A stretch of DNA of 64,000 nt from Galdieria partita (Eukaryota; Rhodophyta; Bangiophyceae; Galdieriales; Galdieriaceae). A model generated the notes under the pieces. It was not told where the DNA came from and did not search any database. It saw only the letters and a program-made list of their open reading frames with translations. Below, piece by piece: positions 1 through 14,169 of this stretch. The position numbers were made by a program, and so were the translations under genes. Each line of letters starts with the position of its first letter. Position 1 is the stretch's first letter. The stretch is from positions 1 to 64,000 of the forward strand of contig BQMJ01000017.1 in assembly GCA_025991245.1 (NCBI GenBank). The letters are read 5' to 3'.

Positions 1-472
1 AAATAAACCCTAATAACCCTAATAAACCCTAATAAACCCTAAATAAACCCTAATAAACCCTAATAAACCCTAAATAAACCCTAATAAACCCTAATAAACC
101 CTAAATAAACCCTAATAAACCCTAATAAACCCTAATAAACCCTAATAAACCCTAATAAACCCTAATAAACCCTAAATAAACCCTAATAAACCCTAATAAA
201 CCCTAAATAAACCCTAAATAAACCCTAATAAACCCTAATAAACCCTAAATAAACCCTAAATAAACCCTAATAAACCCTAATAAACCCTAATAAACCCTAA
301 TAAACCCTAATAAACCCTAATAAACCCTAAATAAACCCTAATAAACCCTAATAAACCCTAATAAACCCTAATAAACCCTAATAAACCCTAATAAACCCTA
401 ATAAACCCTAATAAACCCTAAATAAACCCTAATAAACCCTAATATTCCTTAATAAACCCTAATAAAACCTAA
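1..472. repeat. Telomere, C-rich strand
   Basis: Some 45 tandem units of CCCTAATAAA (10 nt) mixed irregularly with CCCTAAATAAA (11 nt) run from the first base. On the complementary strand the units read TTTATTAGGG and TTTATTTAGGG. A C-rich strand at the 5' edge is the orientation expected of a true left chromosome end. Units degrade after about base 440. The one-base length difference between units suggests slippage on the telomerase template, which is an inference. Confidence 0.95.
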
Positions 473-2800
473 TAGTATCCCATTAGTAGACTGTAAACCC
501 TCAGTAAAATCTGAATAAGAAGGAAAAATGAATACTCCCTTCGGCCAGGCTACACATATTTTGCAATTTATTTAGCTTTTTTTTCATATATGCATTCGAG
601 GACCCTCTTAATTTTATCAAGCTTTTTCTCCTTGCTTGTAATCAGGTTTGTCGCAAATTTTTAATGAGCATTTTAAAGATGGCGTTGTGACTTCTTTTAT
701 TGGCTCTTTTTGGTTACGTTTGTATTTGAGTCATATTGCGAGAGTACTGGAAATGTAAAGAAAATGTTTACATTTTACTTTTAATCAGTGGTTGTCCTTT
801 TGTGTTTAGGCATTTTTCTGTTGTTTTGTGTTGATTAAAAATTTTAAGCGAATCGCTTAAATGCAATTTTGTGTAGCAACTGTTACTTTGACATTGTCGC
901 CTTTTATTGACCAAGTTGTAAATCAAATTATTAAAGCGTTTATTACACATCGTTTTTCTTCGTTCTTAGTTATAGCCCTATATATTGTGTAAGGATCCTC
1001 GAGCTTTCTTATTATCGATGAATGTTCCTTTATTCATCCAGGTAATATTTTTCTGTAGTATGTGACTTTGGATAAAAATAGTAAGAAACCTTAATAAAAC
1101 TTAATAAACCCTGATAAGAAAGTTCCCATTGCCCTGTACCAAAACATCCGCATTTGAAGATTTATTAGGTTTTCTGTCATCACAATGCATTAAAGAATGA
1201 AAGTGAATTGGTTCTCTACCAAGACCTTTACTTTTGCTTTTAGTCTGGTGAAAGTAATTAATTCTCAAAACTGTGTTTCTTGTTTTGCCAGCGATCAAAT
1301 GACTAGCCTTGAGCTATTTCTGCGTATTTTTGTATTTGTTGTTGATTACGGGAAAACCTGGAAATTTAGGGAAAATTTTGAGATGCTATTTTTTTGAGAC
1401 CTTTTTGAGTTTAGGTATTCCCTACCAAGACCTAATAGTAAACCATAACTAGACCGCATAGTAAAACCTCAGTAAAACCTGAATAAGAAAGAAAAATGCA
1501 TACTCTTCTTTGCCAGGCTACAAATATTTTACGATTCACTTTTCTATTGAATGCATCAGAGAAGAAAGTCCTTTAATTCTATCAATCGTTTTATATTTAC
1601 TTCTAGTATAATTAATTTATGTAGCAAAATTTTATAAGAGTTTTTTGAATGGCCATATGACTTTTGTTGTGTGCTTCGTTTTGTTTATGCATTGGAGTTT
1701 TACTGCGTGAACACTTGAATCCCTATAGAAAATGTTTCCATTTTATCTTTAATTAGTGATCTTCCTTTTTTGTTTAGCCGTTTTCCTGCTGTGTTTTGTG
1801 GATTTAAAATTTTAAGCGGTTCTCTTTCCATTTTATCTTTAATTAGTGATCTTCCTTTTTTGTTTAGCCGTTTTCCTGCTGTGTTTTGTGGATTTAAAAT
1901 TTTAAGCGGTTCTCTTCAAGGAAAATTTTTTTGGTTGATTTTAGCCTTATTACCTTCCTTTATTATTGACAAAATTTACAGCAATTTATTGAATCTTTGA
2001 TTACCGACCTTTTTTCTTTTTTTATTGAAGCTGTATTCATCCAATGTTGAACCTTTTTGATTTTCTATATTGGTTGGACGTTCTTTTAGTCATCCTATTC
2101 TATTAATATCTTTCTAGGGTATCTGTTTTTTGATAAGGAAAAGTTATATAACTTAGTAAGCCTGATTAGAAAAATTCCCATTGCTCTGTACTAAACCATT
2201 CGTATTTGAACATTTATCCAGGTCTTGGTCATCTCAATGCATTGGGAAAGAAAGCGAATTGGTTCTATCAAGACCTTTACTTTCGCTTTTAGTTTCGTAA
2301 AAATAATGAATTCTCAAACTGTGCTATATGTTTTGCCAGCAATCAAATGACTTGCCTTGTGTACTATTGCTGCGTATGTTTGTAACTGTTGTTTATTACG
2401 GGTATTTAGGTGAAATTTTAGGATGCTATTTTTAATTCAAAGCCCTTTCTAGTTAGGGAATTTCTCTGTTGCTTCCCAGTAATTCGAAATTGTGAGCTTT
2501 TCAGAAACTGTGAGCATTTTCCTTCAATGGTTCCTTTTTCTTGTTATTAGCATTATTACCTTCGTTTTTAATTGAACGAGTGGTACAGTAAATAAATATT
2601 CATTTTTTTCACATTATGATACTTCGCTTTATCTGGTATTTTTGCCGAATCTATATAGTAAAAAGTCCTTTTGGTTTCTGGTAGTGGATGAATTTACCTT
2701 CATTGACCCTGTAAATACCTTCCTATAGTATTTGGACTTTTATGTAAATATGCATATTTAACTAGAAACTATACTCTAATCAAGCCTAATAAAACAGAAA
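473..2800. repeat. Decayed subtelomeric repeat of about 1 kb with telomere remnants
   Basis: Two diverged copies of a unit of about 1 kb lie in tandem. The block at 520-1000 matches 1490-2000, and the block at 1120-1400 matches 2170-2430. The start of a third, weaker copy follows near 2800. Telomere-like strings (TTAATAAACCCT and decayed forms) occur near 1087-1117, 1425-1490, 2148-2170 and 2775-2800, at matching places in the units. No coding sequence is recognisable. The pattern suggests repeated addition of subtelomeric units at former chromosome ends. Confidence 0.75.
1735..1914. repeat. Perfect 90-bp tandem duplication
   Basis: Bases 1735-1824 and 1825-1914 are identical as read by eye. 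The period of 90 leaves a frame open across both copies, but the peptide looks like chance translation of AT-rich DNA. Identity inside an otherwise decayed region implies a recent event. Confidence 0.9.
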
Positions 2801-5800
2801 TAAAGAAAAAATGCTTATTGCTTTCAGCCAGGACATACCTAGTTTTTCAATTCGTTGCACTCTAGTAGTCTCAAAGTAGGAGTGGGCGGAGTAAATTGCT
2901 TATGTCTGTTTTCTTATTTATGTTTTTTGACAAAGAAAGTTATGTAGTGTTTCATTTTTTATTCTCGTTGTGCTACTGACCAAGTTTTCTTTCCTGTCAG
3001 CTGCACTTTGTTTATGCTTTTTTTGGATTGGAAACTAGACTTAGTTGTTACATTCCTCGTTTAGTTCAGATTTTTTTTTGGAGTTCACAAATTTTTGCTG
3101 TTTTTTGTATTTTTTTCGAGAATTTAAGTGATTCGTTTGAATGGTACCCTTTTGGTGTCATAAATCTAAGACGCGAACATGTACGTGAACAAGTCGTTGC
3201 AACAGTAGAGCAATCTGACACTACTAACATTTTCATTTCTTTGTTTTTACTGCTTTCATTGTTGTTTTCAAGGATTGTCCCTTCTTTGTACTACTTTTCC
3301 TCCAATGAGAAAAAAAATATTTTTTCTTCTGTATTTCAATGTGGTATAGTTACTAAATTCACTTTCATCAAAAGTATTGTATTTTTCTTCTCTGTGAGCA
3401 GTTCGCTATAACTCTTTTACTTCATTTCCCACGATCGACAAATATCTGCAGGACGAGAACAGGTTCAAGGTACTGATGATGTAAGAAACATGTAGTATAT
3501 GGAAATTCTTCAATGTATTCTCAAGTTTCTATTTTTCAAAATTCTTATTATACTATGGCTTTCTTATAAAATTGGTATTTGTATTGTTTTTTTGATAAAC
3601 TTTAGAAACAAGTGTAGCCCTTACAATGCAAAGATTGCCTATTCCCCTTTGATGTATTGCATAAACTTCTCTTCAATACCTTTCCATGATGCCAATGTAA
3701 TAGAACTGAAACTGAACTGCTGTAATCTTTTTCTTCTTTCTTTTAATATTGTCATAAATTTTATAAATTCTTGAACTTTTTTATGCATTAATGACACAGT
3801 AATGTTTCTCATAAATTTCTCTTTTCATATAGGTTTGTATGGGTACTACTTAGTAACGATATTGATATTTCTTTATTGATGCTTCTTATTAAGAACGTTG
3901 CTATCTTCAGTGCATACATAATAATAAGAGTTCAATTTGGATAGTTTCGAAACTTCTGTTTCGATCGTTTTACCAAGACATTTATGGTTGAACCTTACCC
4001 TATGAAAATCGTCGTGAAAAATCTGTCTTAGCAAAAATTTAAGTCGCGTAATTTGGTCACTTTATTGTATTCTACGTTGCAGTGTTATTGAAAATGTAAA
4101 CATTTGGTAGGTAGTTTTTACTTTCTGACGGCCTAAAGGTACTGCTTGTTTCATTCTGTAAGTACCCTTAACTTGAAATATAGTGTCGCTATACATATTT
4201 AGCAAAAAGTATACAATGCTTATGGTATTCTTGGATTTTCAAAGGCAAACCATTGTGTTTTGGTAAACTTTTCGAGACGCCTTTTATCTGTTCTCAACAA
4301 TGCCAAACTGAGAATCAATTTGTTGGTTTTTCAGTCTGAATATTACTATGCCCTAGATTCTTGCTCAATTGTCGTTTTCTAAGAATGATTGAATTAGGAG
4401 ATTCAATCGTCGTATAGACTCTTAGTTCACAATTTAAAAAATTCAGCTTTTTGCTCCATTTTTTCTAGTACTACTGTCTGTTTTCCTTTTGTGTATTATG
4501 TCTTATAACCCTAATAATGTGTAATGAAGCTTTTCTAGGTTCTATTTCACCTATGTACTAAAATGTTCGAGGTGAGAATACATTGATTTTCTTATATGCA
4601 GATTTGTTCCACTTTTCCTTTTACTAAATTTCGCATTGTCACCTACTGCCTACCTCTGAGAACAATTAGAAATACTGATGCCATAAAGGACAAATAATGT
4701 ATTGAAATTCCTCAATTTTTTCACTTGGACGACCTCCCTAAATTCTTTCTTCTTCTATAGACTCTATTCAAGACGCCATTTTTATCGCTCTTCTAATGAG
4801 CCGTAGATCATTTTAGAAAAACAGTTAAATTTTTTTTTATTGGAAAATACACGACTTTTCATTCCTTTTTTTTTAAAACACATGTGTTTTTCTCAATTCA
4901 CCAGGTCGTTGTAAAACAATGTAATGAAGTATAAAAGTAAGTTGTTTAGATTCGGTTTAATACTTGTGAAATTGTGACAACATTCTGGAAGATTTTTGTG
5001 AATTTGCTAATTTACTTCGAGTGACAAAGTAATTCTTTCTTTGAAATTTTTTTGAATAACTCCAACAGCTGTATTTGTATTGCATGAAAACGATATCCAA
5101 TTGTTCCATTTTTTTCATTTCTATTGAAATTTTTAATTTTTGGGAGCTGTGCAATTTGGTTATGAATTTGATATATTGCGAAATCTAAATCTGGTAATTT
5201 TTATAGCAAACGTATTGCATGGGTTGTTTCACTATAGTCGTTTTCGATATTGAAAAGCGACAGTTTTTCGAAAAGTAGAATCTTGCAAATGTTGGTTTTT
5301 ACTATGTGGTATCTTTTATTCGACACCTTTTTTGTAAAAAAAAATTTTTTGCTTTCTTATGGTAACTGCATCCATTGCGTTCGATTTTATGTTAATCGGC
5401 ACAATATTATACAAGAATTGTACTGTTGATACATGTGAGGAAGAAAAAGCAAGCTACGCTTTTGACATAAAAAAGCCTCAAATGAATTAAACAGTTAGCA
5501 ATCTCGCCACAAAAGTTCAATGTTGGTCTGTAGCAATTTGGATATTATATGCTTTATGTCAGTTTGACTATGCTTTGATTGACAACTTGTGTTGAAACCT
5601 GTCTCCCAAAAGCACTTTTCCTCCATGGGTTTGTTGTAGTTTTATTCTTGTTCTTTTAAATCGTCCTGCTGTTTTTGTTTCTCTCGTTAAATATATAAAA
5701 TGTCTTTTAAGTATTTCAATTTGACAAAAGTATTGGATTGTTTCCGACTGAGAATATAGTTGGTTTTTCGTTGAACATGCATTCTGGACACTTCTTCTTA

Positions 5801-7000
5801 CTATCCTTTGCATTATCGATCAATGTCCGTTGAAAAAAACAATTAGAGATATACTTATTCAATAAAGACAAGTAGTATATGAGAATTCTTCAACTTTCTA
5901 GAGATTCTATTTCTCTTGCTGTCTTTCTTTTCTCTATGGGTTATTTTCAAAGTCGGTATCTTTATCGTTCATTGATTAGTCTAAAGGTGTACGAAAGAAA
6001 GAAACGTAACAAATTTCTAATAAAAAAAGGAATTGTCTAGTGTCCTCTGACATATGTCAAGCGCTTTCCTTCAATGAATTATGTTCTCGTGAAACCAGTG
6101 TTATGAAGCAAAGATTTATTTAGTGATTCACATATTTTGACATAACCTTGTTACCTTCATATTTTGTAGTTTTGAAATTTTGTTTTGTTTGTTGATCCAT
6201 TCGTGTCAATTCAATTTTGCCTATGAAATCTTCATCCTCTAACATACTAGTGCACTTGTACCGCTTTTGACTGATCATCAATTTTCTCTAGTACTTGTTT
6301 TGGGGAAACATTCTCATTGGTTTGGAGCTAACATAATTCATTATTTATTTGAAATCTTGCAAAACTAAATTGGCTCCGCTTTCCTTTTTTTGCAACAGTA
6401 CTATTTACCATCTACTGTATCAGAGTCTTTCTCCATTCACTGACAGTGGTTTGAAAAGTGCAACCTTGTTTCGCCTTATGATTTTCTTTAGGTTGCCTTA
6501 TCGATCACTAAGCAAATTGGCAAAACAGTTTTTTACTTTCTTATTACCATTGTATACCCTTTTTTTCATTCTGTGAGTATCTTTGTATAATTTAATGCTA
6601 CTTTGGTGATGGTATAAATATAGAAACAAAATTAAGCCATACCATACATATGCCATAAAGAAGCATTCAACTGAAAGAAACAGTTAGCAATGACTACATA
6701 AATGTTCCATCATGTCTATTGTTCTTCCTCTTTCTTGTTACTTTATGTCTACCTGGTCAATACTTTGCGCGATAACTATTAGAACATTATATCACTGCGT
6801 GGCATTCTTTCTTATCGGTCATGTGGTACTTTCACTCTTTTTCTCTACAATCAGTTTCTTCTTCCTTGCTTTCTTAGCTTTTACTACTTTTTGTCTTTTA
6901 GTATGCATTGCATAATATCTTGGTTTCTTCCTAGCTCATTTCTCTAGAATTTTCTATTTGAAACTCTTTGTTTGGGAACACCTCCAATCCAAATTCAATT
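2801..7000. repeat. Gene-free subtelomere with second degenerate repeat
   Basis: No gene is supported here. Similar strings around 3470-3530, 4680-4740 and 5860-5920 (tagtatatggaaattcttca and variants) recur with a spacing of about 1.2 kb, which indicates an old tandem array. The stretch 4290-4500 also resembles 12770-12970, and 5955-6010 resembles 13215-13290, so the same family is dispersed further in. A telomere-like string (ataaccctaataatg) sits near 4505. Short open frames are T-rich and hydrophobic, as expected by chance. Confidence 0.6.
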
Positions 7001-9699
7001 TCTTCCATGATTTCCATAAGAACTTTCAATGCGTTTTGCTTTTCATACTTATCTAGCGTCTAAATCGATACTTGGTCAATCGAAATCAAAAGAATGTGTT
7101 GTACAGCGGCACAAATTCATTTCTATGCTTTAATAGGAAGCAAGAGCAAGATTGAGACTAGATGTCTATGTTAGTGACACAACTTGAAATACTGTGACAC
7201 TTGAGAAGTTGCAGGAGAAGCTCTACTTGTAAATATTCTAGTGTACTTGCAAACTGGCTCAAGAATTTCCAACTATGTCATGTATACAAAAATGTACCAT
7301 AGAGATTTTGAATCAATCGTTGGTACATCCTCAGCTTTTCCAGAGGACAATGGAGTATGAAAGAAGAGCTTGGTAAGTTCGATTCTTTTACTCCTCCATT
7401 TGTGTTGATTTCGACCCACCACTAGTTATTTTTATATTTACAAATAAATAGCACTCTATCCATTTTTTAGACAGTTGGAGCTTACTCTTGGCTAATCGTG
7501 AAAAAGTTCATATGAAACAAGAAAACACAAATTAGTATATACAAACCAATTTCTTTAACTTTTTTTCCACAAATATCTGCTTTAAAAAAATTTTGAAAAA
7601 TTTTTGAATTTTGTCGAGAATTGGCTACGTAGAACAAAACACAGCCCATGGCAGCCAAAAGGCAATAGTGGAAAGTGAGGGGAAATGAATCAATGCACCC
7701 TCATGTTAACTCAAATAACTTCTTACTGGATTTCCCAACGACCCAGCTTGGATCCTAATTCAACCTAGTAAAATCTACAATGCAGCAAGGTTTTCAATTG
7801 CAAAATAACTACCAAGCTTCTATCTGTTAACTGCTACAAATGTTTTCATAGACATTACTTTCTAACTAAGTCGCTTGTAAAGAGCAGAGGTTTCTTTAAA
7901 AAAATTGCACTTCTTCCTATTGAGTGTAAATAGTTTTTGAATATGTAGTTTTCAGGTACTATATCAGTTGTTTTTCTGTTAATTTTTTTTCTCTTTCACA
8001 TCACAGTGCAACTGGAAAGGATTTCAGCATTTTGTATCATAGACAACTTTATATTCTTAATGTATTTTATTCCGAACTTTTTGTATGGTCCGTTTTTATA
8101 TGTTTTCCTAGTTGTTTTAATTCGCCACTGGGTTACATAAAATTTCGTAAACTTTTTCTTCTCGTAGATATCCTGTAATTTAGCAATTTGATTTTGTTTG
8201 TCCTTGTTTTGGCCGAATAGTTTTTTTTTGAACTGATATTGTTGTTACAAGAAATTTTTGGTTTTCCTTTCTCGTTTCAATTGAATATTCTATGTGGAAC
8301 TCTCACAAATACTTGTTGTCTTCAATAAGTTTCCGTGGCACATGTTTTCAACACAATGAAGGCTTCTCATGTCACTTGTCCTGCATCTCTATTTATTGTT
8401 TTGATCGATATTGGGTTGTTTGAAACTTTTCTTTTAAACTCTGGTCTCACAAGCAGCTTTTTGTAGTTGTTCTTCATAAACTATGTTTTCTTAGGGAGCG
8501 ATATGAGAATTTACTTTTTTGGTCGTTAGATGATAGCTATACTGCGTTGGATACTGCTATGTCAACCATGAATTGTTCCGCCATGATTGATTCGTAAAGC
8601 TTGAATGGTCAATTCTAGTCTTTATCATGTCTTAAGAATTTGTGTCGATTCTTTGGAGCCTCTCTGTTGACACCTTTGTGACTGATAGTGACTAACGTTG
8701 CGTTTGTCTCCCGTCCTGGATTGGATTAAAATATATGCAAATTGCCAAAATTCAATTTCTTTGCTATTTATCAATAGTACTTTCCTTTTACAATGAGTAG
8801 TTTGTTCTACTGCATATTACAGTTGATGTTTGTCTTATTTTGTTGGCTAAACGTCTTTCTTGCTTGCGTATAAATGATGAGGGAAATTAGTGTCTTGTGT
8901 ATTTTTTTATTATCAATTGAATAGAGCAATACATTACCATTCAGACATTTTCATTATGACAAACCAATTGTTGGTCAGAGTTCTTCTTGTATACGTGTCT
9001 AATCACGAAATTCAGCGTATATTTATTGATTGACTCTAGATTTCTACGTGAGTAAAATTTTAGCAATGGCTTCCACCAGTATGAAGATCGATCGTACAAG
9101 TAAAAAAAAGATACCAAGGACAAAATATTGATTTCTTTCTCCATTTTGCTTTGTAGCTTAGGAAGATCTTGGGATATCTTGTGCATATATAGGAATGGTA
9201 CTCAGTCGAGTAATTCAATCTGACAAAAGAATCGCTGTTTGAAATGCAGAATGCCTAACAATGATTTCATAAATTCGTCTTTAGTGGTCAATTGGTATAC
9301 TTGGTGCTTCTCAGCCTTACTGATTGCTATTGATAGAAGTTGTGCACTATACATTTAACTGTCCTTTCCCACTAGAAAGACAGGATAATGAAGTGCCAAC
9401 AATGATTCTATTCAAACAGTGTCTTTTCTAAAACAGTGTGGTTTTCTCCCAAGTTTGAACACATGTAACTTGTGGTTTTGGGCACACCTGCATCCTTCAG
9501 TGACCACGTCAAGTAAGGTTAACAAACAATGACATAAAGATGATTCAAAGTATGTGCACAAACTCTGTTCACGTCCGTTTTCGGAACAGGAACTCACAGT
9601 TGAACTGCGCAGTTCAGTTGCCAAGAGTCGATCTCCACTCTCCACTCGGACAATAGATTCTCAATAGACAAAAACTAACGATGACAGAAATCAGTTTTG
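7001..9699. other. AT-rich subtelomeric spacer, no gene seen
   Basis: I see no conserved protein, RNA gene or clear repeat boundary. The segment 8250-8360 has weak similarity to 21165-21240, including a shared ggttttcctttct string, which again suggests dispersed decayed repeats. Short frames at 8941-9186 and 9412-9645 on the minus strand have no recognisable domain. Confidence 0.5.
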
Positions 9700-12260
9700 T
9701 GAAGAACCGAAGAGAATCATCTCAGAATATACTCCGAATGTTACAAAAGATCTTGGTGAATGTTCCACAAGGGAGAGTCTTCAACAATTGTTCGCAGGAC
9801 AACAGTTAGCTGTACAATTCAGTTCAAAGACCAAGTTCCATTGAAAGACTATATTGGGACAAAGATTCAAACTCAAAGACTATTTGGAGCCTTTGTGCCG
9901 ACTGGTGCCGCAGCACTCCGAAGGAACAATGTCTTCAAACAGACCAGAAGCTAAAGATCAACAATTCTCTCGAATAAAACCTACGTTGCATTCGACAAGA
10001 ACTTGGAAGCGACTTTGAGGTTCAAGCCAAGTCGTTGACAGGAAACGAACAGACCAAACAGGTCCTTAGCTGGTATTTGAAAAAGAAGTGCGAAATAATA
10101 ATACCTCAAAGTTTGGTCGTACAAAAGGGTTCTCGTTTGAATTCAACTACTTAAAGTTTCATAAAGAAAAAAGAACAACTTTATCCACTTCAAAACAGGT
10201 GGTAACAAAGCAACTACAGCCACAGTTAACCAAAACAATACAATCACAAATGGGAGATTAGGAGTGATGTTGAAGAGCTGTTTGAGTACCATCAAAAGTG
10301 CAACGCCATGTATAGTGTCATGTGTACCTAGTGAGCACTTTCCAAGGGAACCTTCCACTCAAGGGTTTACCTAGAATACTATTGATTCTCTAACGTTGCA
10401 TTATTTGAAGAGAACCGTTGTGCTAGAATGAGTGTCGGCATACCTCCGAGAGAAAGGCCCACCATTGTATATTGAGATAAACTCACCTTTGTTATTTACC
10501 TTGGAGATTTACTGGCTTCAAGTTAATTTGGAGAACATTGAGCTCTAATTGATAGGAATCATTTCAAGAAAGTATAATCTGCCACTTTCAAGAAGAAGAG
10601 CGTATTTCCCACAACTTGGAGCGATTGGGTGTGCAGTCGCCAAGTTGTCATAGAGAAATTTCGGCAAGTAGTGTGAACACTTGTGCTGATCAATGTCTAG
10701 CTGGACTGTTTGCAACTTGGAGCACTGTGAATTTTGTGTTACCACTATCAAGGACTTTTGAGACTTTTGCAGATTTGAGTTGATACACTCTGGTCGAGTA
10801 TTTCAATTATCAACAAAACGTGATTCAAGTAAATATTGGAAGTTACTCATGTATAATTTGTATTTTGCCTACAAGTATGTTGATAAAGAATCTAGTCAAG
10901 TTTCTCAATTCGCTTGAATACATGGACCAAGTGTCGCATATTCTATTTTGTATAATTCAATTGCGAAAATAAAGAATCGATTGTTGACTCTTTCTATTTT
11001 GTGAGTTCTAAATATGAAAACTGTTCACAATAGCATAGCGTCATGACTCATATAATAAGTATCATTGCAAGAACCTCGCCTTGTTTGTCCCTCGACAACA
11101 ACAGTCACCAATACAGACCCTCGAGCCACTTCCTCCTATGCATCTAAAACACCGCAAAGTTTCAAACAGTCTATGTTTCACAAAATTCAACAATAAAACA
11201 GGGAAAATTCTGCAAACACTAGAGCACTCCAAAGTTGGAGAAAGATAACCAAATTGTCAAGGGTGGCTTCCCAAGACAAAGAATTGCCTACACTAGTAAA
11301 CCCAACATAGAAAAGCAAAGAGACAAGAAAGAAGCAACTCAGTCATAAACTCTTCAACCATACCCAGAGTACTTGAACACGCTATGAAGCTAGTACCGGA
11401 ACTCACTCTCTAGTTCCCTCAGAGTTTCTCCGATAAACAACACAGACGCATCTACAAAAGTTCTATTAAAACTCCGCTCTCATAAAAAAATTTCAAAGTT
11501 AGCTAGTTTCTACATATATTCTAAAAAGCAGCGACAAATCTCAAAGTTGGATCTGTTGTACAATTTTGAAACATATCAACTGGTCAAGCTCTCAAACAGT
11601 CATAAAGCTTTATCTAATTCCCAGTCAACTAGCTCATATATTGCAACTTTGGTGATTTCTTCAAGTGGGTCAACGCAAGGTTGAAAGCTGCCATCAGTAC
11701 CTCGTCTATTCCAACCAAAGCAATTCGCTCCTCTCTCCTATCTACTTGGATAAGAGACTCGAAATGGTCATAAACCGACAAATAAAGGAACTGGTTGTTT
11801 GAAAAACACAAGAATCAACACAGAATATACTTCGAGTGCTACAAAAGACCTTGATGAGTGTGACACAAAAGAAGATTCATAGCAGTAATTCACAAGACTT
11901 TACTTTGTAGTATACTTGGACTTGAAAAACCAAGTTACACTACAAGACTATATAGGGAACAGGGGTTCGAACTTGAAACAATTGGCAGCTTTTTGTGCCG
12001 ACTTTTCTTTTTATAGTACTCTACATAGTAAGAAACGCCTATAAATTTACCAGAAAATGAAGAGCGACAGTTTTCAACAAGGATCCAAGTTGAGGTACGT
12101 TCAGCGTGAAGTTGGACTCAAGACAAGTATTTTTCAAGCTTTATGGAACTCAAGTTTCAAGTCATGAAAGTTTACGACCAATACTAGCAGGTCTTGGATG
12201 GCAAAGTTTGGTCTCGAAGAGTTTCACGTTGAAACCCACTGTTTAATGCTTTTAGGCATT
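9700..12260. repeat. Degenerate repeat pair, 9.7 kb and 11.8 kb
   Basis: The segment 9715-9960 aligns by eye with 11815-12060 (agaatatact, ctacaaaaga, gactatat, tttgtgccgact), followed by weaker matches to 10140 and 12250. The copies are well diverged and neither has an open frame of meaningful length. A minus-strand frame at 11629-11811 has a protein-like composition but no recognised domain. The element family is unknown, and no terminal repeat or target duplication was found. Confidence 0.6.
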
Positions 12261-14169
12261 ATTGTCGAAATTTATCGTTTTGTTTTGAGGCAGTATCATT
12301 CCATTGAAGCGGAATTATTTTACTTTCACTGAATCTTGAATCTTTGCACGTCACAATGCTACTCTCCAACAAAATGAATTAAGTAAATACGTAGCTTCTT
12401 TTGTGCTTCGATTCTATGCTTGAATTGTTATTTTGATTCAAAACGCATCTGTCTATGGTCGCAATTCCACTATATTTGTGTCCATTTGGGCAATTCTGTC
12501 AGACGAATTTGAGTCGAAACCCAATTCTTATTTATAAGGATGTTTCGAATCCATTTTACATAGAAAAACCTTTACAATTGTCGATTGCCAAATTCATTCA
12601 AGTTGAATCATTTCTGTAAGCTCCAAGTATACTATAGTTATTTCCTGTTGATGATACCAAAATGGCTACGATGAAGATAATGATGGCTATTACACTGGAA
12701 GTCTTCTTGAATTCCCTAAAAGATGAACTTTGTGTTTGATTGAAACATTTTAAGTCTCTTTTTATCTATTCTCAGCAGGGTTAAACTTAGAATCACTTTG
12801 TAGGCTTCTCAATATGTACGCTTATAAATTTTCTTGTTCAATTTTTATTTAAGAGTAATTGAATTAAGAGATTCCTTCATCAGCTAGGCTACTTTGTTAT
12901 ATATTGAAAAACAGTTGATTCTTTGTTCCTGTTTTTTGTAGTACAACTGTCTTCCTTCCTTCTGTGTCTAGAAATAAAGTTGGACTATAGTTTGAATTCA
13001 ATTCTTTCTCAGTGGCTTCTCCTTGTATAGTATGATGATCTCCATTGTGCAATCTCTTGGCCCTTTTTTGTTGTTACTTTTTGCAACTTTTCACTATTCG
13101 AGGGATAAAAATGAATCTGTTCTCTTTCTGTTCTGTACTCTCTTAAGTACTGCCAGAGTCTCAAAGCTTCACCCAAAAAAGTTTAAAGACGAGGAAAGTT
13201 TCAATGACATGTGAAATAGAATGAAAAGGTAACGGTTCATTGATTCTCTCTTTAGTGAGTGTACAAAGTTCTAGAAACCAATAATTTCCCTACAATTCTT
13301 GATCTTTTGAATAAATTTTATCAATCAACCGAATAATTCAAGTAAATTCTTTTTGAACAATAACTCATTGAACGAGTCATGTTCACCTTTCCTTTACCAC
13401 ATTCATTTCTTTGCATACAACCTTTACATATCGTGGATATCGATAAAGGAAACCAAATGAAAAAATAGAACTTGTGTGATTGACAAAACTCAATGAATTG
13501 TGTTGGCAAATTCGGATTCAAACTATTTCCCAAAACAGCTTTAGAATGTGGAATGTTCATCAAATTTGATATATCTTTGAAACAATCCTTTTTCTTTCAT
13601 CTCATTCACTCAATCCTTTACTAGACAACTTGTTACGAATACAATATTTTTCAAGATCTCTGCACTTTGTCAATTCAACATACACTAGTCTACCTTATCG
13701 TAGTGTTCAAGGTTTGTTCATGTAGCAAATATTTCTTCCTTTGCTTTAGTTTTCAAAATACTTTGGACATTTATCAAACGATCTACTTAATTTGCTATAG
13801 TGTTTTCGCTAACCTCAGTAAAATAAATCTTTCCACAAGTATGTATATACAACTCGTTCAGGTTAAAGGTTCCTATAATATTATGACTACTACAAAATTA
13901 TCCTCTTTTACACTGTTTTTATCTAAAGAACCAAGAATTCGCAAAGTTATGGTAATTATTTCCAAAAAATCTCCCTTGTACGGTCGTAAACAACCTCTGT
14001 TTGACAATGTTTCTGCAGATAAATCTCTTTTGAACTCTGACGTTGAGTAATCAGCCACAAGGTTCAAACCTAGTGGCCACAAAGTTACGACCAAAACAAC
14101 CCAGGTTTAAACAGTATCCAAAAAAAGAAAAACTTTCTAGTCTATTCTCAATATATTTCTCGTTGAAAC

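Noticed and set aside
1-472. Regular short repeats that might be taken for a CRISPR-like array
   Set aside because: There are no spacers; units are contiguous and telomeric in form and position.
3028-3411. 127-residue plus-strand frame in the subtelomere
   Set aside because: Phe/Ser-rich chance translation of T-rich DNA; no domain and no similarity among repeat copies.
11950-11975. A ggttcgaac string like a tRNA B box
   Set aside because: No acceptor stem, anticodon arm or A box could be folded around it, and it lies in a decayed repeat.
13667-14050. 127-residue plus-strand frame with hydrophobic start
   Set aside because: It spans a decayed repeat copy whose other copies are not open in this frame.
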